A stretch of DNA of 64,000 nucleotides, from assembly GCA_030562195.1 (NCBI GenBank), contig CM060200.1:6696001-6760000 (forward strand). The letters run 5' to 3'. The notes below the pieces were generated by a model. That model was not told the origin of the DNA, ran no database searches, and saw only the letters and a list, made by a program, of their open reading frames with translations. Source of the stretch: Nipponacmea schrenckii (taxonomy: Eukaryota; Mollusca; Gastropoda; Lottiidae). Both the position numbers and the translations under genes were made by a program. This document shows, one piece after another, positions 37,001 to 49,869 of the stretch; within the stretch, counting starts at the first letter, position 1, and every line of letters starts with the position of its first letter.

Positions 37001-40000
37001 TGTATAAGGAACGCTGATAGCATTGATTTATAACATTTCTATTTTTAATCTACACCTTTATTTAATTGATTCTTGTTATTCCTCTAGAACTAAGCAAGGA
37101 ACTACATGTGCAAATATTTGACTGGAAATTGGAATGGTGCAATAAAAAGCCAAATATAGCCTTGATGCATAAAACCTCTTTACAAACCATTGAAATTGAA
37201 TACTATTTCTTTGTACCAGTAGGCTATATAGTGTATTTTGATATGACTAGTTGATAAAGATATAATATGACATATCAAGCAATATTTGGTGTTATGTTAT
37301 AAAATTAGGGATTAAATAGTTTGTAAAAATAATAAGACACTACTGTTGTTCTTCACACTGGGATACAGAATTCAAGGTTCACTTGTAAAATCTCTCCCTC
37401 ATGTGGTAACAAATAAATTTCAATTTGTTCTCTCAACTAGTAAATCCCTCCGATCTTATTTCAGCATGCAATAGTGATTAACTGGGTTAAAATGCCAATA
37501 AAATAAAAGGTTGTGATTTGATACCCGATGGAGCTAGGATTGCTGCATTTGGTCTCTGAATATCTCTTATGTTATGTAAATTCATCTGAGATATCTTGAA
37601 ATTATGAACCAGGAACCTACATAATATGTTGCTTTTATAAATTGATACAGTTTCTTATAACGAACATAATATATAAGCTCTCAAGAATGGTCAAAAAGAG
37701 TATATTATTCTTTAAAATCAGGAAAACTCACAAAACTAAGTACGGTATTGAAAAACACTTAAATAATTACTATGCGTTTTTAAATAATCAATTGCATTTT
37801 TAAGGATAGTTACTACGTTCTTTGGATTTATCAGATTATATAAGGATTATGTTATGTTATTTATGGCAGCAGGTATATCTACTGATGCTCTTATTGGAAA
37901 ATCTTAAAATTTCATGTTCATTCCAATACTTAACAGTGTATTGTGTTATGATGATTTCGGAAAACACACAAAAGCTTATATACAAAATTGGTTATAAAAT
38001 ATCCTTCTTATTACTCCAATCCTCTAATTGAATTCAACATCTTCCTTCTAAACTTAAATATCAAGACTTTGAGAAGAAAATAAAATTGATATAGGGGCCT
38101 ACTGAACGATTACTTCAGTATAAACAGTGAACTAGTCAACAGTTTGGGGATTGTCCCATTAATTTTATGGCTGTGGATTCATATTACTGTGTTATTTTAA
38201 AGAAATTCTGCCCAATAGCATGGCTGTACAATAAGGACAAGAGACAAAGAGATAGGGTTAATGTAATGTGACTTGTAGATTTATTGAGATTAGAGTTAAA
38301 CTAGTATACTAGTGGTAGTGACTACAGGTTTACATGTACTTCTTTTCAAACAGTCACTCACAATAACTACAAAGGGCTATATACACTGTTTGAAATTTAT
38401 ATTGGAAGTAGGTTATTAGGGATGTCTTATAAGTGGAATTCTATGGAAGTTTTGTGATACAACTGATTTGTTTTGAAGTATTAATAAGTTCGAATGGTAA
38501 ATATATTATATTCAGCAATAATATTGCTCTAGCAGTACCATTGTATATAGGTAACACAATTTAGTGGATTTTGAGTGTCAATAAATGTACCTTATCAGTA
38601 TTCCAAGTGATACACTTAGAGTGATTCAGTACCTTTTATAACATAGAGGCTGTAAGAAGGGATATACCTGTGTTTGTTGTTGGGCTATAGGTCTGTGAAG
38701 TTGTGTTTGTGAATAGTTAACATTGTGACTAGACTATTTTACGGTGAATTCAAGACCCCCAATATTTAGCATGTTATAATGCTTTTGGAAAGGATCATTA
38801 ATAGCTGTCTGTTTTACTTGATTTTATGACAGGATTAAATTGTGATTGAAGATTGTAGTGTTAGATATTCTGTGGACAGTAAACTTCAAATTCATGGTTA
38901 ATAATGCTTTAGCAGTGTTATTACTGTGAACATATAAAGTTGTGATTTTTTCTTATCACTTACTATTTGAGATATATTTTAGTTTGATGTGTGATATTAG
39001 ATAATATTGAGTGGAAGTGATCAACATATATAGTATATGTATATATATGGATGAATTACCTCTATAATTGTGATATTTATATAACATGCACAACAGGTAT
39101 GTAGAAGTCATGTATTAATATCAACTAGTTTTGATGGGGAATTTGATAAACATATTGAAACATGGATTATTTTTTGGCTAGGAACTTGTTCAATTTTTGT
39201 CTCTAAATGTGCTGTGCCTTATTTCTAGATTTGTAGTAAATCAGACAGGTCTTTATAATAGTACTATTTATCACCAACCTTGTGTGATAGATTGTAGCAT
39301 CCTACACTCTTCTGTAACTAGAACGAACCATCTGGAAAAAATTATTAAAGTAAGATTTTAATAAGAGCATCAAAAAAGTATACCTGATTATGTTAATATC
39401 AACATACATTCAAGTATAATTAAATTCAGCTATCCGTATCACTTTTCAGAACTTAAATCTGACGTCTTGTTCTCCCACAATTAATAAACAGACTTCTTCA
39501 TAGTTCATAGAGTTTCAATGTGTAAATATTGTCATATCAAAATTTTACTGTTTGCTTGTTCATGTAAGGTTTTATTGAATATTTCATAAGCCAGGTATCT
39601 GAAGATAGTTTCTGTAAATAGTAGGTTTTGTTTTAATGTAAATTTTCTGAAAGATGAGTTTCTTATTTTAATACTATAGATATTGATTTGTGTACTAGTG
39701 AATATAGAGTTTTGATAATCTATTCAAGATTTAAGTGGCTATATAAAAGTAAATATTTGATATCATAATTCTCTTAATACAAACAACGCAGTAAAATGGC
39801 ATGTGTAATATAGAAATTAATTTCTCGTTACTCTCTATCTTGAATTTTTGTCTATAAAATGGAGTTACTGGATAGTTAAAATGATGATAAGTTACATGTA
39901 TTAATATACGAAAAGGGATAATCCATCTTTACTTACATGTATATACCTATTGGGGTTCTTACACCTCATTTACCTTGTATAAAAGAAATAGTTTATCTCT

Positions 40001-42015
40001 CAATACACTCATTCCCTGGGATATTTACACTGTATTTCATTAAGTTAGGATTTTGTCATGTAAAAATTTCTGAAGTCAACCAGGAAGAAGAGATACTTCT
40101 TCACATTCTTGTATTCTAGCATATTTAGGCAGTTACAAGAGTTTTAAAACTGAGGCAATATGTTCTTGTATTATATATAAATTTTGAATGGTTGAAAGTT
40201 ATACAAAGAAATATATATTTTATAAGGATATCACCAGGATAGGATTTAAGGTTCAAGTTGTCTAGATCAACAAGATTGCTTGAAAAAAATTAAAAATTCA
40301 AGGTCATTAGATATTTTCACATCAAATGAACATAGTTCTTTCTCCATTGTAAGTGAGTTAGAATAGGCTAAACAAAAATGTTGAATGCAATTAGCCTACA
40401 TAGTACTCTGTACCTTCAATGATGAATTAAAGTGAAGCAGAAGTCAACCCTGTGAAAATGAAAAACTACAAGAAAAAGTTACAGACATAGTGATTATGAG
40501 ATGTCTGCTGCTGTCAGTGGTTGATGATCAAAAACACATCATTAATATAAAATCTTCATTTGAATTTAAGTCTATCCTGGAGCATGATAAATAGTAGGGA
40601 TTACAGCAACCATTTATTTAGTGATCACAAAGTGAACTAGATAAATAAATGTCAATCTTGTTTCTTGTTAGTATTAAAAAAAGCAGTTGATCTGTCAGTG
40701 TTATTGCCCTGCCTGGGGACATCATTTTCATTATAAGCTTGATTTATCATTGTTTTAATGGGATGATATATAAAGGTGTGATAAAATAGATAATCTACAT
40801 GGTATTTAATCTATAGTAACTTAGTACTACAAGTATTTTCTATTTTAATAACTTGACCTTAAATCTCAACCCTAACCATACCTAAATATATTACTATACT
40901 TGCATAGTGAGAAAAATATTTACCTTGATTCAACATTCAATTTTTAGAAAATACTGATCAAATCTATGATTTTTGAAAACTATCACAATTTTTAGTGTGT
41001 AAAGCTAATCTGAAAAGTAAGGTTAGTTTCTACTTTATGTTAAAATAGCTTTACTGTTTTTGTTTGTATAATTTCTGGAAAGCTCTACCAGATTTCATTG
41101 TATATCTGATAAATACTCTTTATTTAAAGATTTCCAGTGCACACTTGCTTCCACTCTATCTGTGAATAACTATCAGCGTCTCTTTATTTCTAGAAAGGAG
41201 CTAGGTGAATTTTCTTGGTTTTTGACTGCTGATAATAAATTTTTAAATTTTTATACTGTAAACTGATTAGCTGTAAATATTATTAGTGATATAATATTGT
41301 ATAGGTAATGAGATCACCTCATTTTGAATTTCACAATTTCTCACTGCAGCTGTCAGCTTTGTCAAATAGACAGTCAATGTGATTTCAAGGCGAGTTTCAG
41401 GGTATTTTCAAGACTTAGTATTAGCTCATGCTTGACAAACATACACATGTCGGTAAATATCAAACACAAATTACCTTCTAATGTTTTACTTTTAACAGTT
41501 CAAGTTTTGACGTAATTCTGTCCTATTTGATTTCTAATGTTTAGTTTCATTTTATTTTATTTAATCTTTGAAGTAGAAAAGTTTCTTCATCAATTTCTCA
41601 ATTTTATTGATCTTGATATATATATAGTAACTGCAGTTTTTGTGATTAACAATAAATAATTTAATATTCTGTAGTCTGAAGATAATTCACAAATCAATAA
41701 AAGTACTTATATAGACAATGCAATGCTATTGCTGAAACATTAACAAACTGAATCTATAGTTTTTACAGCTGAATGAATTGAAAAATCCTATAGTTTTTAT
41801 TCATAACTGCATTGATTATTTTTCATAATAGGTTTGGGATACCAGCAAAAGGTTATTTTCCTTAATAAACTAATCTTCTAATGCTTTATGTCTGAATATT
41901 TTCAGAACAAGGACTAGTTGTTTTACTCAAAATTGCCATTCACCAGGAAAAATGTATTTGTAATTGAGCTTGACAAATGTATTTTATAAGAATCTATGAT
42001 CTACCTTATTAGTGC
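34030..42015. other. Gene-free region, probably intron of the LRR gene
   Basis: Eight kilobases of AT-rich DNA without a recognisable exon. The only structured piece is a degraded copy of a dispersed repeat at about 37640-37945, listed separately. The frames at 37066-37254, 37822-38031, 39937-40119 and 41324-41515 are short and featureless. Confidence 0.45.
37640..37945 (+). repeat. Degraded copy of the TTAA-flanked element at 60.3 kb
   Basis: Several blocks occur in the same order as in the element at 60309-60638: AAGAATGGTCAA, GAGTATATTATT, GGAAAACTCACAAAAC, TTATGGCAGCAGGTATAT, TGCTCTTATTGG and CATGTTCAT. Its ends have decayed too far to see a clean TTAA. It shows that the family is dispersed and older than the 60-kb copy. 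Confidence 0.6.
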
Positions 42016-42312
42016 AATCAATAGATCTTATGAGAATTTGTCTAACAATTATGGATCTTATTAGAATCTATCTAACATTCAATGGATCTTATTAGAATCT
42101 GTCTAACAATCAATGGATCTTATTAGAATCTGTCTAACAATCAATGGATCTTATTAGAATCTGTCTAACAATCATGGATCTTATTAGAATCTGTCTAACA
42201 ATCATGAATCTTATGAGAATCAGTTTAACAATCATGGATCTTTTAAGAATCTGTCTAACAATGATTGATCTTCAGAAATCTGTCTAACAATCATGGATCT
42301 TGTGAGAATCTG
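42016..42312 (+). repeat. 31-bp minisatellite
   Basis: About nine to ten copies of a 31-bp unit containing CAATGGATCTTATTAGAATC and then TGTCTAA. The central copies are nearly identical and the outer copies degenerate. It abuts the 38-bp array and shares the GAATCTGTCTA core with it, so the two probably have a common origin. Confidence 0.85.
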
Positions 42313-43330
42313 TCTTGTTCAGCAAGAATCATGTTTCTTCAGAGAATCTGGATAGTTCAGCATGAATCATGTTTCTTCAGAGAATCTGGATAGTTCAGCA
42401 TGAATCTTGTTTCTTCAGAGAAACTGGCTAGTTCAGCATGAATCATGTTTCTTCAGAGAATCTGGATAGTTCAGCATGAATCTTGTTTCTTCAGAGAATC
42501 TGGATAGTTCAGCTTGAATTATGTTTCTTCAGAGAATCTTGATAGTTCAGCATGAATCATGTTTCCTCAGAGAATCTGGATAGTTCAGCATGAATCATGT
42601 TTCTTCAGAGAATCTGGATATTCACTATGAATCATGCTGAACTGACAGTTTCCTCAGAGAAACTGGCTAGTTCAGCATGAATCATGTTTCTTCAGAGAAT
42701 CTGGATAGTTCAGCATGAATCATGTTTCTTCAGAGAATCTGGATAGTTCAGCATGAATCTTGTTTCTTCAGAGAAACTGGCTAGTTCAGCATGAATCATG
42801 TTTCTTCAGAGAATCTGGATAGTTCAGCTATGAATCATGTTTCTTCAGAGAATCTGGCTAGTTCAGCATGAATCATGTTTCTTCAGAGAATCTGGATAGT
42901 TCAGCATGAATATGTTCTCAGAGAATCTGATAGTTCACGCATGAACATGTTTCCTCAGAGAATCTGGCTAGTTCAGCATGAATCATGTTTCCTCAGAGAA
43001 TCTTGATAGTTCAGCATGAATCATGTTTCTTCAGAGAATCTGGATAGTTCAGCATGAATCATGTTTCTTCAGAGAATCTGGCTAGTTCAGCATGAATCAT
43101 GTTTCTTCAGAGAATCTGGATAGTTCAGCATGAATCATGTTTCTTCAGAGAATCTGGCTAGTTCAGCATGAATCATGTTTCTTCAGAGAATCTGGATAGT
43201 TCAGCATGAATCATGTATTCTTCAGAGAATCTGATAGTTCAGCATGAATCATGTTTCTTCAGAGAATCTGGACTAGTTCACATGAAATCATGGTATCTCA
43301 GAGAATCTGTCTAGTTCAGCATGAAACATG
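42313..43330 (+). repeat. 38-bp minisatellite, type A
   Basis: About 27 copies of a 38-bp unit whose core is TAGTTCAGCATGAATCATG followed by TTTCTTCAGAGAATCTGG. One short stretch near 42630-42645 carries CATGCTGAAC, an inverted fragment of the unit. Copies around 42905-42950 and 43265-43300 have irregular one-base gains and losses that could be sequencing noise. Confidence 0.88.
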
Positions 43331-44245
43331 TTTCTTCAGAGAATCTGGATAGTTCAACATGAAACATGTTTCTCAGAGAATCTGTGCTAGTTCAACATGA
43401 AACATGTTTCTGAAGAGAATATGGATAGTTCAGCATGAAACATGTTTCTAAGAGAATATGTCTAGTTCAACATGAAACATGTATTGAAGAGAATATGTCT
43501 AGTTCAGCATGAAACATGTATTGTATGAGAATATGTCTAGTTCAACATGAAACATGTATCTCAGAGAATCTGTCTAGTTCAACATGAAACATGTATTGAA
43601 TGAGAATATGTCTAGTTCAACATGAAACATGTATTGAATGAGAATATGTCTAGTTCAACATGAAACATGTATTGAATGAGAATATGTCTAGTTCAACATG
43701 AAACATGTATTGAATGAGAATATGTCTAGTTCAACATGAAACATGTACTGAATGAGAATATATCTAGTTCAACATGAAACAGGTATTGAATGAGAATATG
43801 TCTAGTTCAACATGAAACAGGTATTGAATGAGAGTATGTCTACTTCAACATGAAAAAGGTATTGAATGAGAATATATCTAGTTCAACATGAAACATGTAT
43901 TGAATGAGAATATATCTAGTTCAACATGAAACATGTATTGAATGAGAATATGTCTAGTTCAACATGAAACATGTATTGAATGAGAATATGTCTAGTTCAA
44001 CATGAAACATGTATTGAATGAGAATATGTCTAGTTCAACATGAAACATGTACTGAATGAGAATATGTGTAGTTCAACATGAAACATGTATGGAATGAGAA
44101 TATGTCTACTTCAACATGAAACATGTTTTGAATGAGAATATGTCTAGTTCAACATGAAACATGTATTGAATGAGAATATGTCTAGTTCAACATGAAACAT
44201 GTATTGAATGAGAATATGTCTACTTCAACATGAAACATGGATCTT
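43331..44245 (+). repeat. 38-bp minisatellite, type B
   Basis: About 24 copies of a 38-bp variant with core TAGTTCAACATGAAACATG followed by TATTGAATGAGAATATGTC. It is clearly a sister of type A with the same period and alignment. Transitional copies at about 43330-43560 mix the two. Type B copies are nearly identical, indicating recent expansion. Confidence 0.88.
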
Positions 44246-47200
44246 ATTATAAGAATCTTGCTAGTTCAGCTTGGATTGTCTTTATTTAGAATTCAGCTTG
44301 AACATGTATTTTATAAGAATTTGGACATCAATGCTGATTTATTGAGATGCCATCAAAACAGATAATCTGAGATTAAACACTGACTTTGGTGATTTGTCAA
44401 TTCAAACTTTTCTCACAAAGTTGGGATTAAATTTGAAGTGTAACCCATTGTACACAAGAAGAATTTGAACAAAAGATTTTACGATTTAACATAAGATAGA
44501 TAGGGGGTAAGATAAATATAGGGTATGACGAGTAAAGTATAGGTATATTGTTTATTAAACTATGTGTTAACTGGTTATATGATGTTATAAACTACCCACA
44601 ACTACAGATAGATTGTTTAGATTATTCTAATAGTTCTTCTACACGCACTTCTTTTTATCTTCAATTTTATAGCCATGGTTATTAAATTTCTTACTCCAGT
44701 CTACATAAAAGAAAAAAATATTTTACCTACATCGAACTCGGCATTGAACATTTTGACACTATGTGACAAAAACATTAAACTTTTATTTTCATTTTGAGCT
44801 TTATGTAATTTTTTCACTTCATTCATGAGCTAATGTATGAGATTCATAGATTAACATGGATTTCGCATTTTTCGCCAGTCTGGATTGATTGCTGTGTTAA
44901 TGGTTGCTATAGTTTTAAAAAGATGTCTGATTTTGCTGAAAGATCAGATCATTTATGGGAAGTGAATAATTTCTCAAGACTATGTTGATATAGATATGAC
45001 CCATTTTTTTCATAACTGCTGGAGTAAAATTGGATCAAATGCTTCATCACTTACTTATTTATTTACTCAACTGTAAAATTAAGACAAAGAACACAAATTC
45101 CAACATAGTCAAATTATGCCAAGTTTTGTTTATGAAAAGTTTCGCAGATGATGCAGACTATTCACTGACTCTAGTTTGAAGAAAATCAGTAATTTTGTAT
45201 ATATGAAGTGAATGTGATATTATGTTTATTTGTAGATGTAACAGACAATTTATGATATGTAATTGAAATGGTTAACAACATTATACATCATCAGGTAATC
45301 TACTTTTTACATTTCATCATCTTTATTCCTGTATTAATATAAAATGGTTGATTCGGACTTGGCATTATGCATCATTACAGATTTCATGATGTAAAAAATA
45401 TTAGAAAATTTACATGTGACCATTTTCGACCTGAAGAATTTACATATGTTTGAAATAATGTGAAATAATTTGCATCAAATATACTTATAACATTCTGCTT
45501 GGAAGGCTAATCAACTCTGCTTGTAAATCTTAAGTTGCCAAGTTGCCCAGATCATAAAATTGAAATTTGAAACAGTTAACAGACAATACTCATGATTCAT
45601 TGAAACAGAATTCATCTGTTCTCATCTATAGTGGAGAAATTTAGAGGATATTCAAGCAAATTTGAGATACTGTTATTTGCAATACAAAAACTGCCATAGT
45701 TATGCATAATGGATTAAGGATAAAGATATTATTATGCGTTTTACATATCTACTTCATGCCGTGATATTTTAAAACATGTCAACAAAACTTCAACAAGTAT
45801 TGATGTGGAACATTGACTGGTTTCATACCCCATTATATAAGAACCTGATCTCAAGATGCACGGTCACGGTAATAAAATCACATTACCTCTCTATTTAACA
45901 AACTCTGTTATGTCAAGATGTTATTCAAAATATCAAATTACATCAGCCTTGCTGTATATATACTCCAGAATTTCAATAAAAAATTGACAAAGAAATTTTT
46001 ATGTTTATATCATACAAGACATCACCTGTCTTTTCAGTACAAATTATAGCAATCTATTTCAACAATGTTCCTGCTATTTATGAAAATTTAAGATGTTTTT
46101 GACAATTCTTGGTTATTCCCCAATAAAATTCTCCTAATGAGACCTATATGGTACCAAAGTGTTGGCCAACATAGTAAATATAGTAACCATTAGATAATGG
46201 GTTGGCTCAGAAATTTTTTAATTTGTCTCAAGGACTCATCTTTTATGGCCATTAAAGCTGCTTGAAACATTTTAGAAAAAAAAATTCTCAGAAGAAGATC
46301 CTAAAAATTATGTCTGTGCAGGAACAAGTTTATTTCATTTGCAAAAATTCACAGAAACTATTATATGAAAAATTAACCATGTTATTTAACAAAGAACATG
46401 ACTAGTCTATTAGTACTGTAATATATAGAAATATAATATTATAATTAGATGTAATTTTAGTTTCCAATAAAAGAAACTAATTATTAGATTGACTATGAAG
46501 AAGTATTAATTCTAAAAGTTGATTTCTACCTACAGTCACTATTATTTAAATCTAGTCAAACAGAAATATTAAATAGATATATATTTTACGGGCTTGTGGG
46601 CAAATTGCCGAAATTTGTAAGCCTGGGTCGAGTGTGAAACTTTATACATGGTGGATCTCTATTGATGATCCGATGTTAATTGTTTGAATGTCAACTGTTT
46701 TGTTGTATGAAAAGATTATTCAGAGATCAAACCAAGCGGTTTATTCAGATTTCTTCTATAGGATATTTGACCATAATATTTTGTCAAGCCGTGGGACCAA
46801 TACTAGGGTTAAAGTATAATAGCTAGTTATTGAATATTGAGAAGTTTGACTGACCCTGACTTTATTTTCACTTCTATGTGACAATGTGTTTGATGTTTTT
46901 GTGAGAAAATGTATCTATGAAGAAAGGATCAATATGATTTGTTGTAGATGGAGAGTAAATTGTATCAATCCATTCTCTGGATCAGGTAGTTCTTTATAAT
47001 TAATAATCTCTTTGGCTTTACAGGATATTTTGTCATGGAAAAAGACGCCTAGTCAGGGAATTGCTATTTTTCACATTTAATTGATAAATGGTCCTTTTGA
47101 ATTTTGTTCGTTTTGATCGTATTATTGCTGTTTCAATAATTTTCAATAAAGTTGGTTTCCTTGTATGACGGTAAGTAAATGAAAGAGAGAATGAAAATAC

Positions 47201-48309
47201 AAATAGCAGTAACACTGTTAAATAACATATACTCTTGGAGTGGTTCAAGCCTACAACAATTCTTTAAAAAATTTAGATTGACAATTTTTAAGTTCTTCTA
47301 AGAGAAAACTTATTTGATAGATACCCTTCATTTTGACAACATTTGATTCAAATACCCTTGAAGATGAAAATAGAACTTATAAGATACCGGTAATATGTAG
47401 ATTTTGATATTAGTACCTATTATAATGTTTAGTTACTAAACTAATATAATGATAAAACTACCCAGTCAGGTACTAGTTAATCTCGGTACACATTACAATT
47501 CCTTTCATCTCTTCTAATCATGTGTGACTAACAACGGTCAATATACTGACCACTTGACTAGATTGACCAGTTTCACAAGTAAATAATATATTTAGTTAGT
47601 ACCTTGCTTAGAAACTGTATCACCTTTTTCATTCAGTCAATGAATTCTGTATTGTGGTATAATTGACTATTTTCATTGATTATCAGTAATAATATTGCAT
47701 TTTAGCATTAAGCTGATCATATACTTGTATGATCTGATTTGACTTCAATTGCAGTTATTAATAGTCACATGTATGATATTCTGATTTATTTTTGGTTTCA
47801 AAGGAAAAAAGCAATTTTGCAGTCTTAATGGTTTAAAAAAAAAAGTAAAAAAGTTTGAAATTTTAATCCTGTGCAATAGTATTTACAATCAGTGCAAGTC
47901 TTGAAAGAATTGACATTAGTACTTTTTAGGTTCGTGACAGTATTTTGTCTCTAAACTTTGAATAAACATTGGCATGAGGCCAACATTTTTTTGTCAGATT
48001 TGGGTAGTTCTTAACAGTGGTCTTTAAGATTTTAAGGATTTCTGCTAATTTGAAGACGCCTTCTAGAATTTTAGTCAAAGGTGTTAACTTGATTAAACAA
48101 GGTGAAAGTGTTATGTCAAGTAGTTAGTAATGTCAGGAGTTTTTATAGAATATGAATGTGTTCCACTATGAAGGTGAGTTCAAATTGTTAGAATGTTAGG
48201 AAAGTCTATAATAATAAATATTTATTCCAGTGTGATGATGAGAGGTTTTTAAAGTTCGGATATGATTTTATATAAGAATTTGCAATTCATATGTATATGT
48301 ATTCCAATA
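44246..48309. other. Gene-free region, probably LRR-gene intron
   Basis: Ordinary AT-rich DNA with no exon, RNA gene or bounded element recognised. The minus frame at 47033-47248 is unremarkable. Confidence 0.45.
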
Positions 48310-48770
48310 TTATAGTGAATTGTTAGTAATGTCATGAAGTATGCCTATGTCATGTTGAATTGTTAGTACTGCCAATGAAGTATGCCTATGTCATTGTGAG
48401 CTGTTAGTAATGTCAGGAAGTATGCCTATGTCATGGTGAATTGTTAATACTGTCATGAAGTATGCCTATGTTATGGTGAGGAGTTAGTAATGACATGAAT
48501 TATGCCTTTGCCATGCCGAGCTGTTGGTACTGTCATAAAGTATGCCTATGTCATGGTGAATTGTTAGTAATGTCAGGAAGTATGCCTATGTCAGGGTGAA
48601 TTGTTAGTAATGTCAGGAAGTATGCCTATGTCATGTTGAATTGTTAGTGATGTCATGAAGTATGCCTATGTCATGTTGAATTTTTAGTAATGTCAGGAAG
48701 TATGCCTATGTCATGTTGAATTGTTAGTACTGTCATGAAGTATGCCCATGTCATGCTAAATTGTTAGTAA
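48310..48770 (+). repeat. 40-bp minisatellite
   Basis: About eleven copies of a 40-bp unit containing TTGTTAGTAATGTCAGGAAG followed by TATGCCTATGTCATG. Copies alternate AATGTCAGG and TACTGTCATG variants, hinting at a two-unit higher-order repeat. Flanking bases from about 48110 hold degenerate relatives (TAGTTAGTAATGTCAGGAG). Confidence 0.82.
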
Positions 48771-49695
48771 TGTTAATTCTCATGTTCAAAGTCAACTTCT
48801 GTAAATAAAACCATATTATATACAGAGTATAGAGTAGAAAATGAACAGTTAATTTTCTAGTGATGAGATGTTCTTAAAAAATGACTCTTGACAAAGTTCA
48901 ACAAAAAGTGTAATTTGAACATGATGGTAATTATATCAATTGATATATGTAACCTGCTTGTTATATGTTATACAGAATTTTGAATGTATGGAGATAATAT
49001 AAGTTGAACTCAGTACATGTATGTATTTTCTGATAACAATATTATTAGCTCAATTTGATTGTATACGATTAGTTTTATAAGTGCACCTCAATATTTTATT
49101 AGTATTTTATGTCAATGTTTGAATAAGGTTGGTAATGTTAAGGTTAGAATGAACCTAAATAAACAGGGTCAAAAGAAAATTACATTTTATCTAAAGTTTA
49201 ACAAATTATACACATACACCATAATTATACATATTAACATTTATAAAAATATTGACAAGTTAGTAAGTTATGTAGAAAGTGAATTATCTATTCATAGCAG
49301 GTAATCTGTGATTATGTACAATGTTACTGTACTCTTGTGGCTAATACAAGGATTTATTTTGAATGAAAATATTTTTTCTGTAATAAGAGACAGGATGCAG
49401 TGATTGTTTCTAAGAAAAAGAGTAATGAAAACTCAATTAAAATGTTCTTGATGTTTGATTTTAAACATAAACCCTCAAAAAACACTATGAAGGATGATCT
49501 AGAAATGTTCTAATTATTTTTTTCAACAGTATGCCCAAATGATCTGGTCTAGTTACAGAACTGTTATATGTTTTGTTAAAGAGTTCAAGGAGCCATTAAG
49601 GTTTCTGTAACAGTACTGTTGTGTTGAATCCCACTATGAAAATTGATTTGTTTGAACAATACTTTTATAATATTTGATATATTACAGGTAATAAA

Positions 49696-49869
49696 ATGGC
49701 AGGATTTGTACGGAAATGTCCCTGTCTTAAACCACAGATAGAAGATGATGTAACAGTATTAGATTATAGACATTGTAGTCTAGCTGATGTACCTGGTGAA
49801 GTTTTTAATTTTGAGAGAACTCTAGAAGAATTGTTAACAGATTCTAATCAGATTAGAGATTTACCCAGG
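49696..49869 (+). CDS. ERBIN: LRR gene, coding exon 1
   Basis: This exon encodes residues 1-58. The acceptor TTACAG ends at 49687 and the ATG follows eight bases later (GTAATAAAATG), so the exon is mostly coding with a non-coding exon upstream. The peptide has KCPCLKP (7-13), the LDYRHCSL block (22-29) and TLEEL...SNQIRDLP, all lining up with the start of ERBIN. It ends AGG before donor GTAAGT, phase 0. Confidence 0.92.
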
